Part shown: positions 26,050 to 33,996 of the stretch, piece by piece
How the letters are laid out: each line of letters opens with the position of its first letter
Numbering within the stretch: the stretch's first letter is position 1
Assembly (NCBI RefSeq): GCF_032399705.1
Contig: NZ_CP135922.1
Coordinates: 248,001 to 312,000, forward strand
Source: Paenibacillus sp. BIC5C1
GTDB taxonomy: Bacteria; Bacillota; Bacilli; Paenibacillales; Paenibacillaceae
Direction of reading: 5' to 3'
DNA length: 64,000 nt
Translations under genes and position numbers: made by a program
Notes under the pieces: generated by a model
Seen by the model: the letters and a program-made list of their open reading frames with translations, nothing else
Told to the model about the DNA's origin: nothing
Databases searched by the model: none

Positions 26050-26277
26050 ATGCAGGTATTCGAGGACTGGAACCAGAAAGTGAAAAAAACGTTTAATGCT
26101 ACGAATCCCGAGGTTGTATTGACGGTATCTGAAGCAGGGAGTTTGCTCGGTCTGACCAAAGATCAGATGAAACTTTATGTAGACAAGAATAAACTAACTA
26201 AGGTCCCGATCATGAGAAGTGTTCACCGATACCTCTTGTTGAAAAGTGAAATAGATAGCATCGTAAAAACGCGCTAA
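26050..26277 (+). CDS. Small helix-turn-helix (excisionase-like) DNA-binding protein
   Basis: The 75-residue protein contains LTVSEAGSLLGLTKDQMKLYVDKNKLTKVPI, read in segments as the winged HTH of MerR/excisionase-type helix_turn_helix_17 proteins, followed by VHRYLLLKSEIDSIV, the usual strand and closing helix. GGGGAG lies about 12 bp upstream. No phage genes adjoin, so it is more likely a small chromosomal regulator than a phage excisionase. A weak hairpin (GACCAC with GTGGT plus nine T, 26292-26336) follows. Confidence 0.65.
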   Translation: MQVFEDWNQKVKKTFNATNPEVVLTVSEAGSLLGLTKDQMKLYVDKNKLTKVPIMRSVHRYLLLKSEIDSIVKTR

Positions 26278-26487
26278 CCTCATAGGATCGACCACAGCCA
26301 TTTTACCGACAGGATTCGGGAGAGTGGTTTTTTTTTCGAAAACACCGAGGATAAAATAAGGATTACAGGACAATCATACCAATGAATAAACTTTGGGACC
26401 CAGTACCACTGGGAGTTAAATGAAGAGTGGTCAGAGCCTGTTTGCAGAGGGGAACTTGTTCTTAGAGTAGCTTGTGGAAATACCTTC

Positions 26488-26516
26488 TTGTCAATGGACA
26501 ACCTATTCGTATATAC
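26488..26516 (+). promoter_or_regulatory. Putative sigma-A promoter of the VOC gene
   Basis: TTGTCA (26488-26493), 17 bp and ATATAC (26511-26516; or TATATA with 16 bp) give a reasonable promoter 60 bp before the VOC gene. TTGTC and GACAA form a short inverted repeat at the -35. Nothing else is seen in the 26337-26574 gap. Confidence 0.5.
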
Positions 26517-26574
26517 TCTTGTCGCAAGTGGCAGGAATGGTTCAATTACATGATATCAAGGAGATGAAGCACGA

Positions 26575-27006
26575 ATGGCGATTAGCTTGAATGTGTATCT
26601 TGTAACGGATGGTAACGGACGTGAAGCAGTGGAATTTTATAAAAAGGCATTTGGAGCGGAAGTGTTGGCTCTCCAGACATTTGGTGATGGTCCTTCCAAC
26701 CCAGACCACCCCGTTCCTCCCGAAGCGAAAGACCGCATTATGCATGCTTCTTTGCAGATTGGCAGTTCTGTATTGATGTTATCCGATACATTCCCTGGTA
26801 TGCCTTATATTGTGGGTAATCATGTAAACGTTACGGTGAACACAGATACTGCCGATGAAGCCAAAGCAATTTTCAACCAGTTGCAAGACGGTGGCGAAGT
26901 GAAGATGCCAATACAAGAGACATTCTGGAGTCCAGCCTACGGTATGGTTATCGATAAATTTGGCGTTCAGTTCCAGATCAGCTGTGTTGCAGCCAACCAT
27001 CAGTAA
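26575..27006 (+). CDS. VOC-family protein, PhnB/YjdN-like
   Basis: The 143-residue protein has the paired beta-alpha-beta-beta-beta modules of the glyoxalase/VOC fold: NVYLVTDGNGREAVEFYKKA, FGAEVLALQTFGDG, MHASLQIGSSVLMLSD and VNVTVNTDTADEAKAIF. It matches the small PhnB/YjdN group rather than true glyoxalase I. Role and substrate of these proteins are mostly unknown. CAAGGAGATG is upstream of the ATG; a bidirectional terminator follows. Confidence 0.85.
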   Translation: MAISLNVYLVTDGNGREAVEFYKKAFGAEVLALQTFGDGPSNPDHPVPPEAKDRIMHASLQIGSSVLMLSDTFPGMPYIVGNHVNVTVNTDTADEAKAIFNQLQDGGEVKMPIQETFWSPAYGMVIDKFGVQFQISCVAANHQ

Positions 27007-27044
27007 ATTGTAAGTTAGTGTCCCTGATATATATGATTGAACTA

Positions 27045-27088
27045 CAAAACCTCCAGAACATGAGTAACATGTCTGGAGGTTTTTTTTG
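27045..27088. terminator. Bidirectional terminator
   Basis: A long stem (AAAACCTCCAGA.CATG with CATGTCTGGAGGTTTT, loop about AGTAA) has T-runs on both strands and lies between the convergent VOC gene and the minus-strand gene at 27093. Confidence 0.85.
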
Positions 27089-27092
27089 ACTT

Positions 27093-27965
27093 TTATTCTT
27101 TCTGAATCTTGGAAGGATTGTTGATTTTGTAGGGAACAGGGTTCTTGGCCAGCTTTTTCTTGATAATCTTTGCTTCAAAAGTAAGCACATCGCCAACCTC
27201 AAGCTCCTGCTTCTTGATCGTGGCACTGTGACTGGACCAGGCTTCGCCAACGTCAACAACTTCGGGCTCCGTAATTGTAACAGCTTCATAGATAATGACT
27301 TCATCATCATTGTCGGAGAAGTGGTTCGGCACGGTCGTAAATTCCTTCACAACAGCAGACATTTTCACTTTACCCTCCGGCAATTCAATCTTAAGCGATT
27401 TAGCTTTACCTGCGGTTTTGGCCTTTGGTTTAGCAGCACTGCTTGTTGCATTAGCAGGTCCAACATATTCTTCCACAAGACCGTCAGGGTCGCCTTTTAG
27501 AGCAGAGGTATCATCGTCATCCGTTTCCACATCCAGTTCGGAATCAAAGTCACTTATACCGGATGGAATCTTATCCGAATAGGAATCAGTAACAGAGTCT
27601 TGTGCAGTATCGGAGCTAGGAAGCTCTTCTAAGTTGGTTGTAGCGACTGGTTCATTAGATTTGTCCTTTGCCGTGCCTGCTCCGACCGGATTTTTTACAT
27701 TATAGCCAGAAGCCTGCATTTCTTTCAGATAAGACGGATGAATGCAGTGTTTCTGATCATTGTCCAATTGAATGACTGCTGCCATATGATCGACAAAGCC
27801 AACGATGGTGCAAGGCATGTTCAGCCCATTCCCTTTATAATAGAACGTTTTAACCTTCGTTGCTTTTTCCGAAAGCAAGCCCCATTCCTGGCACTTCTCA
27901 ATCAGCTCGTCTTCGTTCTCCAAAGCGGTATAATACTGCGGTTCGATCATAAAAGCATATGCCAT
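27093..27965 (-). CDS. Hypothetical protein with acidic linker
   Basis: The 290-residue protein is not recognised. It has a compact N-terminal part (about 1-90, with FMIEPQYYTALENEDELIEK and IVGFVDHMAAVIQLDNDQKH). A low-complexity Ser/Asp-rich stretch follows (about 100-165, including ETDDDD), then a short Ala/Lys-rich patch and a C-terminal beta-rich part ending in KELAKNP-like basic sequence (KKKLAKNPVPYKINNPSKIQ). There is no signal peptide or membrane segment. ATG at 27965 is preferred over the in-frame ATG 27986 because GAAAGGCGG then acts as ribosome site. The charged modular layout suggests a nucleic-acid- or protein-binding adaptor, but nothing proves this. Confidence 0.6.
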   Translation of the reverse strand: MAYAFMIEPQYYTALENEDELIEKCQEWGLLSEKATKVKTFYYKGNGLNMPCTIVGFVDHMAAVIQLDNDQKHCIHPSYLKEMQASGYNVKNPVGAGTAKDKSNEPVATTNLEELPSSDTAQDSVTDSYSDKIPSGISDFDSELDVETDDDDTSALKGDPDGLVEEYVGPANATSSAAKPKAKTAGKAKSLKIELPEGKVKMSAVVKEFTTVPNHFSDNDDEVIIYEAVTITEPEVVDVGEAWSSHSATIKKQELEVGDVLTFEAKIIKKKLAKNPVPYKINNPSKIQKE

Positions 27966-28096
27966 AACGAATTTCCGCCTTTCCAATCAGTTCTTCATGT
28001 TCATCGTTGCCAAATTACACTCAGTGTATCACAAAACTGGACCCTTCGATGAGGAATATAAAAGCGCCTGGGTAGGCGCCTATGGTATAATTTTGG

Positions 28097-28246
28097 TAGA
28101 CAACGGGTGGGAATTACCGTAAAGAATTCATAAATAAAAACCCACCGTTAAACAGGTTGACTGCCTGTGGTGGGATTTGCTCTGCATCTGAATAGACGCG
28201 CGCCGTAAGAGGGTTTTACCTCTCCATGTTGTCTATTCTTATGTTA
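28097..28246 (-). ncRNA. Candidate structured small RNA (strand uncertain)
   Basis: Reading the minus strand, TTGCCT (28264-28269), 17 bp and TAACAT (28241-28246) form a promoter. A transcript from about 28236 would hold GAATAGAC/GTCTATTC (28231-28238 with 28190-28197), an internal 6-bp hairpin, and a strong hairpin CCCACC..ACAGG/CCTGT..GGTGGG (28141-28174) followed by five T: a terminator near 28136, about 100 nt. The plus strand also has an extended -10 (TATAAT 28086-28091). The ends TAGACAAC (28097-28104) and GTTGTCTA (28228-28235) are inverted repeats. It may be an sRNA, a leader for ytxJ, or a small inverted-repeat element. No Rfam family is recognised by eye. Confidence 0.45.
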
Positions 28247-28334
28247 CCATAGCCATTTTATACAGGCAAATGAACGACTGTACCTACATTAAAGTAATAG
28301 TATCTTATAAATAACTTCAAGGAGGATGATCTCC

Positions 28335-28874
28335 ATGGATAAAAAAGCGAATCCTCAAACTCTTTGGCTTGGGGGCGGTATTGTCATAGGAACGAGTATT
28401 GGTGCAGCAACGAACCAGATCGCTCTCGGGATTGCCTTCGGTGTGGCACTGGGCGTCGTGGTTGGAGCTGTCGCTAGCAAACGTGCAGGCCTGAGGCTGG
28501 ATGATATGCTGAGTGAACATGTCCAGGAATTGCATAAGCAGGAGGAATGGGAAGAGGTGCTTGAGCGGTCACAGGATCATCCGGTGCTGCTGCTGAAACA
28601 CAGTACAACTTGTCCAATCAGTGCGAGAGCATACAGGGAGTTTATGGCCTTTGTGGGCTCGAATGCATCAGATCCCGCACAGAAGATGGAGTACCGGATC
28701 GTCAAAGTCATCGAAAGCCGCTCGCTGTCCCGACGTATTGCGGAAGATACCGAGATTCACCATGAATCGCCTCAAGTCCTGCTGCTGGACGGCGGCCAAG
28801 TTATTCAACATACGTCACACGGGAAAATTACCCGGAAGAGACTGCTGCAATGGGCCCAGAATCCGTTTGGATGA
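28335..28874 (+). CDS. Membrane-anchored YtxJ-like monothiol bacilliredoxin
   Basis: The 179-residue protein is bipartite. Residues 9-48 are two Gly/Ala-rich hydrophobic segments (TLWLGGGIVIGTSIG; LGIAFGVALGVVVGAVAS), like a glycine zipper. From about residue 70 the protein matches YtxJ: VLERSQDHPVLLLKHSTTCPIS with a single active-site Cys93, then SPQVLLLDGGQVIQHTSHGKIT. YtxJ is thought to reduce bacillithiol-mixed disulfides and is normally a soluble protein of about 110 residues. GGAGG (28321-28325) fixes the ATG at 28335. The extra membrane part is unusual. A strong terminator follows. Confidence 0.82.
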   Translation: MDKKANPQTLWLGGGIVIGTSIGAATNQIALGIAFGVALGVVVGAVASKRAGLRLDDMLSEHVQELHKQEEWEEVLERSQDHPVLLLKHSTTCPISARAYREFMAFVGSNASDPAQKMEYRIVKVIESRSLSRRIAEDTEIHHESPQVLLLDGGQVIQHTSHGKITRKRLLQWAQNPFG

Positions 28875-28892
28875 AGGGCACTCAATATATAT

Positions 28893-28938
28893 AGACCCGT
28901 TTCCTTCAGCTGATGGCTGGAGGAAACGGGTCTTTTTT
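28893..28938 (+). terminator. Rho-independent terminator
   Basis: The 12-bp arms AGACCCGTTTCC (28893-28904) and GGAAACGGGTCT (28922-28933) plus T-run end the ytxJ-like gene. Confidence 0.9.
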
Positions 28939-28959
28939 ACGCTTTTTTTACACCCTGGC
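28933..28959 (+). promoter_or_regulatory. Putative KdpE-binding site upstream of kdp
   Basis: The T-rich stretch around TTTACGCTTTTTTTACACCC resembles the KdpE-binding sequence of the Escherichia coli kdpFABC promoter, which also contains a T7-ACACCC core. A second T-rich block (28966-28982) follows. It lies about 100 bp before the first kdp-associated microgene, in the only intergenic region before the operon. Confidence 0.5.
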
Positions 28960-29050
28960 TGGTATTTCTTTACCCCCTTTTTACAGTGTTTCGTATTACG
29001 ATTTCATATGTAGAAGGTTGCAAGAACGGTAGAGAGAGGGAGGAGAGCAC

Positions 29051-29137
29051 ATGGTGAATGATGCCATGATCATTGGGCTGGTTGTGCTGTTGTTTGTGGT
29101 GTTCTGGGGATTTGTGAAGTTTTGTGAGAAAGCATGA
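29051..29137 (+). CDS. 28-residue kdp-associated membrane microprotein
   Basis: ATG 29051 follows GGGAGGAG. The peptide is one hydrophobic helix (MIIGLVVLLFVVFWGFVKFC) with a charged C-terminal CEKA. A short helix ending in W-G-x-V-x-x-C-E is a pattern I associate with microproteins encoded just before kdpF in other bacteria. It stands 30 bp before kdpF in the same transcript. It may stabilise or tune the KdpFABC complex; this is inference from position. Confidence 0.6.
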   Translation: MVNDAMIIGLVVLLFVVFWGFVKFCEKA

Positions 29138-29167
29138 ATGCATAGGGCATGAAAGGGGAGGAGCCGT

Positions 29168-29245
29168 ATGATCGTCATCGGCATGATTGTGCTCGTACTG
29201 GTAGTCTATCTTGGTTATGTGCTAGTGAGGCCAGAGAAATTCTGA
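29168..29245 (+). CDS. kdpF: KdpF, small subunit of K+-transporting ATPase
   Basis: The 25-residue single-helix peptide ends in VLVRPEKF, the family-typical [LV]xRPExF tail of KdpF. AGGGGAGGAG precedes the ATG. KdpF is a lipid-like stabiliser of the KdpABC complex. It lies 63 bp before kdpA in the expected order. Confidence 0.85.
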   Translation: MIVIGMIVLVLVVYLGYVLVRPEKF

Positions 29246-29308
29246 TGGCCGCTTGGGGCACGAAACCAGAAGCACTCGGATCGTCGATTTTAGGGAGGAA
29301 ATGCGGAT

Positions 29309-30988
29309 ATGAGTAGCGGTTTATTACAAGTGGCGGTGACGCTGCTGATCATCATACTGCTGGTGAAACCAGTGGGAAGTTATCTGGTGAAGGTGTTTGA
29401 CGGCAAACGAACTGGACTGGATCGAATATTTGGCGGGCCCGAGCGATTGCTGTATCGATTGATGGGGGTGAAGGAGAACGAGTCGATGGGTTGGAAAAAG
29501 TACCTGTCAGCCGTGCTCATTTCGAACTTCGTCATGCTGTTATTGATGTTTCTGGTGCTGCGGCTGCAAAAGTATTTGCCACTCAACCCGGATGGCATCG
29601 GCAATATGCCTGCCGCACAGGCCTTTAATACAGCTGCATCGTTCATGACTAACACGAACTGGCAGTCTTACACGGGCGAGAACGCTCTGTCATATCTATC
29701 ACAGATGCTGGCCGTGACGTTTCCGATGTTCACCTCAGCCGCGACCGGATTCGCAGTCGCTATTGCCTTCATTCGCGGCCTGGTGGGCCGACGGGATGAA
29801 CTGGGGAACTTTTACGTCGACGTGGTACGGTCGATTACGAGAATCTTTTTGCCGCTGAGCTTCATTGTGGCGTTGTTCCTCGTATTCCAGGGTGTGCCGC
29901 AGACACTGGCGGGAGCGGTGAACGCGACCACGCTGGATGGGGCACAGCAGACGATTAGCCGCGGGCTGGTCGCTTCGCTGGAGTCGATCAAGCACTTGGG
30001 TACCAATGGTGGAGGCTGGTTCGGAACCAATGCCGCGCATCCGTTTGAGAACCCTACGGCGTTGTCGAACCTGGTGCATATCGTCTGCATGATGCTGCTT
30101 CCTACTGCGCTGGTTTACGCCTTCGGCATCATGGTGAACAACCGGAAGCAGGGCTGGACGCTGTTTGCGGCGATGAGTTTACTTTTCCTCGTGATGCTGA
30201 CCACGGTCTTTGTGTCGGAATATCGCGGTGTGCCAGCGCTGGATGCGGTGGGAATCCAAAGTAATATGGAAGGAAAGGAAGTCAGGTTCGGAGTATCCGA
30301 ATCGGCACTCTTCACAGCAGTGACTACAGCAGCCACAACCGGGTCGGTGAACAATATGCATGAGTCGCTCACCCCGCTTGGCGGCATGGTTGCACTAGCT
30401 GAGATGATGCTAAACAACGTATTCGGTGGTAAAGGAGTAGGTTTGCTCAACGGACTGCTCTATGTGATTCTGGCCGTATTTATCTGTGGGCTGATGGTTG
30501 GGCGGACCCCTGAATTTCTGGGCAAAAAAATTGAGGGCAAGGAAGTGAAGCTCGCGTCCATCGCGTTGCTTGTTCATCCTTTGATTATTCTGGCCCCGAC
30601 CGCGCTGGCGCTTATGCGTCCTGAATCTGTTGCTTCTATTTCGAATTCAGGCATGCATGGTCTGACCGAGGTGTTATATGCTTTTGCATCCGGAGCTGCC
30701 AATAATGGATCGGCGTTTGCCGGGTTGAATGCCAACACGGACTTTTACAACATCGCCATTGGTGTGGTGATGCTGCTTGGAAGATACATTTCCATGATCG
30801 CGATGCTCGCCATTGCCGGATCACTGGCCACCAAACGAATTGTTCCCGTAACAACGGGTACACTGCGTACGCACACGCCTCTTTTTGCAGGTATTCTGGT
30901 GATGATGATTGTGGTAGTTGGAGCGTTGACGTTCTTCCCATCACTGGCACTTGGACCGATTGCAGAGCATTTGGCGATGATTCGATGA
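29309..30988 (+). CDS. kdpA: KdpA, K+-translocating subunit of the Kdp ATPase
   Basis: The 559-residue protein has about ten membrane segments and the four pore-loop-like regions of KdpA, such as [54 protein letters not shown] and [20 protein letters not shown]. It forms the selectivity filter and binds K+ for the high-affinity pump induced by K+ limitation. TAGGGAGGAAATG sits upstream. Length matches the family. Confidence 0.97.
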   Translation: MSSGLLQVAVTLLIIILLVKPVGSYLVKVFDGKRTGLDRIFGGPERLLYRLMGVKENESMGWKKYLSAVLISNFVMLLLMFLVLRLQKYLPLNPDGIGNMPAAQAFNTAASFMTNTNWQSYTGENALSYLSQMLAVTFPMFTSAATGFAVAIAFIRGLVGRRDELGNFYVDVVRSITRIFLPLSFIVALFLVFQGVPQTLAGAVNATTLDGAQQTISRGLVASLESIKHLGTNGGGWFGTNAAHPFENPTALSNLVHIVCMMLLPTALVYAFGIMVNNRKQGWTLFAAMSLLFLVMLTTVFVSEYRGVPALDAVGIQSNMEGKEVRFGVSESALFTAVTTAATTGSVNNMHESLTPLGGMVALAEMMLNNVFGGKGVGLLNGLLYVILAVFICGLMVGRTPEFLGKKIEGKEVKLASIALLVHPLIILAPTALALMRPESVASISNSGMHGLTEVLYAFASGAANNGSAFAGLNANTDFYNIAIGVVMLLGRYISMIAMLAIAGSLATKRIVPVTTGTLRTHTPLFAGILVMMIVVVGALTFFPSLALGPIAEHLAMIR

Positions 30989-31055
30989 TGAACGGTACGG
31001 TGGTCGGTTATGGGAAAAGGAGCAAGGATGTAAAGTGCGGAGGTGGATTATCACA

Positions 31056-33194
31056 ATGAATGTTGTAGAACGAAAGAAGGAGCAGACGGTGGAAGGATTA
31101 GGCAGAGGCACGATCAGAACCCAGGGTAAAGGAACGAGAGGTACGGGTACGGATCCCGGTACGCCCAAAAGAAGCAAAACATTAAGTCGGGACATTCTGC
31201 TCCAGGCATCTCTGGATGCCTTCAAGAAGCTGAACCCGGTCGTCATGATCAAAAATCCAGTGATGTTTATTGTTGAAGTTGGCACACTCATCACATTGCT
31301 GTTATGTATTAATCCGGATCTATTTGTTGCATCTGAGGCAGGGCGAGGGTACAACATCGCGGTGTTTCTCATCCTGTTGTTCACGCTGCTGTTTGCCAAC
31401 TTTGCTGAAGCACTGGCAGAGGGACGGGGCAAAGCTCAGGCAGATACGCTGCGCAAGACGAAATCGGACACCACTGCGAAGCTGGTACAGAAAGACGGAA
31501 CTATCAAACAAGTGTCTTCGACCCAGTTGAAAAAAGGAGATATCGTCCGTGTAGAAGCAGGCGAACTGATTCCCACGGACGGTGAGATTATTGAAGGGCT
31601 GGCCTCTATCGACGAGTCCGCCATTACCGGGGAATCGGCCCCTGTAATCAAGGAGGCGGGCGGTGATTTTTCCTCCGTTACGGGAGGCACGCGGGTTACT
31701 TCCGACTATATTGTGATGCGTGTGCAGACGGATCCAGGGGAGTCGTTCCTCGACCGGATGATCTCACTCGTTGAAGGCGCACAGCGCCAGAAAACGCCGA
31801 ATGAAATTGCGCTGACAACACTGCTCGCCGTGTTGACCCTGATATTCCTGATTGTCATCATGACCATGGTGCCAATGGCGAATTATCTAGGCATCCGGCT
31901 TGATCTGGCTACCCTTATCGCATTGCTTGTCTGTCTGATTCCGACTACGATTGGCGGGCTGTTATCCGCGATCGGTATTGCGGGCATGGACCGTGTCACG
32001 CAGTTCAATGTACTCGCCATGTCGGGTAAAGCGGTGGAAGCGGCAGGCGATATTGATACGCTGATCCTGGACAAAACCGGAACAATTACGTACGGAAACC
32101 GCATGGCCTCGGAGTTTATTCCCGTTCAGGGCGTATCTGCACAGGAGATGACCAGGGCCGCTCTGCAAGCTTCCGTAGTGGATGAGACACCAGAGGGACG
32201 CTCGGTTGTTGAATTGGCTGGCAAGCAGGGCGAGAACTGGGCGGAGACGGAATATGCAGATGCAGAACATGTGAACTTCACGGCAGAGACCCGCATGTCG
32301 GGTCTGAATCTAAGCGGTGGGAAGCAGATCCGCAAAGGTGCGGTGGATGCGATCAAACGCCATATTTCCTCCCGTGGGGGACGGATCCCCGGCGATTTGG
32401 ACGATATAGCTAACCGAATTGCAAAAGCTGGGGGAACACCGCTTGCGGTTGCGATTGATGATCAGATTTATGGTGTGATCTATTTGAAAGACACGGTGAA
32501 GCCGGGGCTGAAAGAGAAGTTTGCGGAGATGCGCTCCATGGGCATCAAGACGATCATGTGTACAGGGGATAACCCCCTGACAGCGGCGACCATTGCGCTG
32601 GAAGCGGGCGTGGATGATTTTATTGCCGAAGCCAAGCCGGAAGACAAGATTACCGCGATCAAAAAGGAGCAGCAGGAGGGCAAGCTCGTCGCCATGACCG
32701 GCGACGGTACCAACGATGCTCCTGCACTGGCGCAGGCCGATGTGGGCCTGGCGATGAATTCGGGCACCATGGCGGCCAAGGAAGCGGCCAACATGATCGA
32801 TCTTGATTCCGACCCAACCAAACTGTTGTCGGTGGTCTCCATTGGCAAGCAGCTGCTCATTACTCGCGGCGCACTGACGACCTTTTCGATATCCAATGAT
32901 ATTGCCAAGTATTTTGCTATCATCCCGGCGATGTTTATTTTAGCGATGCCGCAGCTTCAGGCACTCAATATTATGAATCTCGCTTCGCCGCAGTCCGCAA
33001 TTCTGTCAGCGCTGATTTTCAACGCCATCATTATTCCACTGCTAATCCCAATTGCCATGCGGGGTGTGAAGTATCGGGCCATGTCGGCGGAGCGGCTGCT
33101 TGGACGGAATGTGTTCATCTATGGTGTGGGCGGTGTAATCGTACCGTTTATCGGAATTAAGCTGATTGATCTGTTGCTGTCGGGGCTTATGTAA
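31056..33194 (+). CDS. kdpB: KdpB, P-type ATPase subunit of the Kdp pump
   Basis: The 712-residue P-type ATPase has the phosphorylation motif [11 protein letters not shown] (Asp339), actuator loop [11 protein letters not shown], nucleotide domain [10 protein letters not shown] and hinge [21 protein letters not shown] 31056 is chosen because GGAGGTGG lies 9 bp upstream; the in-frame GTG 31035 would add seven residues. It hydrolyses ATP to drive K+ through KdpA. About 70 bp separate it from kdpA. Confidence 0.97.
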   Translation: MNVVERKKEQTVEGLGRGTIRTQGKGTRGTGTDPGTPKRSKTLSRDILLQASLDAFKKLNPVVMIKNPVMFIVEVGTLITLLLCINPDLFVASEAGRGYNIAVFLILLFTLLFANFAEALAEGRGKAQADTLRKTKSDTTAKLVQKDGTIKQVSSTQLKKGDIVRVEAGELIPTDGEIIEGLASIDESAITGESAPVIKEAGGDFSSVTGGTRVTSDYIVMRVQTDPGESFLDRMISLVEGAQRQKTPNEIALTTLLAVLTLIFLIVIMTMVPMANYLGIRLDLATLIALLVCLIPTTIGGLLSAIGIAGMDRVTQFNVLAMSGKAVEAAGDIDTLILDKTGTITYGNRMASEFIPVQGVSAQEMTRAALQASVVDETPEGRSVVELAGKQGENWAETEYADAEHVNFTAETRMSGLNLSGGKQIRKGAVDAIKRHISSRGGRIPGDLDDIANRIAKAGGTPLAVAIDDQIYGVIYLKDTVKPGLKEKFAEMRSMGIKTIMCTGDNPLTAATIALEAGVDDFIAEAKPEDKITAIKKEQQEGKLVAMTGDGTNDAPALAQADVGLAMNSGTMAAKEAANMIDLDSDPTKLLSVVSIGKQLLITRGALTTFSISNDIAKYFAIIPAMFILAMPQLQALNIMNLASPQSAILSALIFNAIIIPLLIPIAMRGVKYRAMSAERLLGRNVFIYGVGGVIVPFIGIKLIDLLLSGLM

Positions 33195-33229
33195 CTAAAC
33201 ATTTAAAAAGAAGCCTTGATTTACACGAA

Positions 33230-33248
33230 GGTGCTGCAATCGGAGTGA
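33230..33248 (+). repeat. Remnant of the intergenic repeat between kdpB and kdpC
   Basis: GGTGCTGCAATCGGAGTGA is 17/19 identical to 10423-10441, the right-hand box of repeat copy 2. The other boxes are absent, so this looks like a decayed copy sitting inside an operon. Confidence 0.5.
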
Positions 33249-33306
33249 ACCAGTGTAACACGTATAGGTTGAGTTTTTACAATAATAAATTCAGGATGTG
33301 ATTCAT

Positions 33307-33867
33307 ATGAAACAGGTACTGCCCGCCATTCGGTTGTCTGTCGTGCTTATGCTGATTTGCGGTATGATCTACCCGCTGGTTACAACCGGAGTGGCGCAGC
33401 TGCTCTTCTCGAATCAGGCCAACGGCAGTCTAATCACAACTGACGGGAAAACCATCGGTTCGTCGCTGCTATCGCAGGAAGTGAAATCGCCGGGGCTGTT
33501 CCAGCCCCGGGCATCGAACGCCAATTATGATGGAACTGCATCAGCTGGTTCCAATCGTGCCGTGGCTTCGGAGGCGTATATTGTTGAAATGAAGGAAAAG
33601 GTGGCTCAGCTCAAGCAAGAGAATCCGGGCTTGCAGTACATTCCTGCAGATCTCGTGACAGGTTCCGGTTCCGGTCTTGACCCGGATCTGTCACCGGAAG
33701 CAGCAAAAGCACAGATTCCGCGGATTAGTCAGGCAACGGGCCTTGGTGAGCAAGAGCTTGCCAAGATCGTGGAAGAACATACACAAGGGCGACAGCTGGG
33801 CATATTCGGTGAGCCGCGTGTGAATGTGACTGCTTTGAATCTGGCGTTAACAGCTGAGCTGAAATAA
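33307..33867 (+). CDS. kdpC: KdpC, assembly/affinity subunit of the Kdp pump
   Basis: The 186-residue protein has one N-terminal membrane helix (LSVVLMLICGMIYPLVTTGV) and the KdpC signatures GLFQPRASNANYDGTASAGSN, DLVTGSGSGLDPDLSPEAA and ITRISQATG-type A..QIPRISQATGLGE, ending FGEPRVNVTALNLAL. ATG 33307 is preferred to GTG 33298, which overlaps the AGGATG site. KdpC is thought to raise the K+ affinity of KdpB. The 112-bp gap from kdpB is longer than usual and carries a repeat remnant. Confidence 0.96.
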   Translation: MKQVLPAIRLSVVLMLICGMIYPLVTTGVAQLLFSNQANGSLITTDGKTIGSSLLSQEVKSPGLFQPRASNANYDGTASAGSNRAVASEAYIVEMKEKVAQLKQENPGLQYIPADLVTGSGSGLDPDLSPEAAKAQIPRISQATGLGEQELAKIVEEHTQGRQLGIFGEPRVNVTALNLALTAELK

Positions 33868-33929
33868 CGTCATTGTATTGGGTAGATCCACAGGGAATAC
33901 AACAATTTCCCTTGGTTGCTCGTAACATG

Positions 33930-33960
33930 CCTTCTTCCGAGCTTCGGAAGGGGCTTTCTC
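33930..33960 (+). terminator. Hairpin after kdpC (probable partial terminator)
   Basis: CTTCCGA (33934-33940) and TCGGAAG (33944-33950) with further pairing CCTTC/GGGG form a stable stem followed by CTTTCTCC. The sensor genes downstream may be read through or have their own promoter. Confidence 0.55.
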
Positions 33961-33996
33961 CATTTTAATTAAAGGTTATGTTGGGGGAGTGAACGG

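Noticed and set aside
28058..28085. GCGCCT/AGGCGC hairpin next to the structured-RNA candidate
   Set aside because: It is a short palindrome with only a TTTTAT tail on the minus strand and no gene ending there. Not supported as a terminator.
28105..28120. GGGTGGGAATTACCG resembles the T-box AGGGTGGTACCGCG motif
   Set aside because: Spacing and sequence differ, no specifier-loop stem was found, and the downstream gene is not an aminoacyl-tRNA or amino-acid gene.
28875..29050. Looked for a cyclic-di-AMP (ydaO-type) riboswitch in the kdp leader
   Set aside because: Only a terminator, T-rich blocks and a short leader are present; there is too little room and no multi-helix structure.
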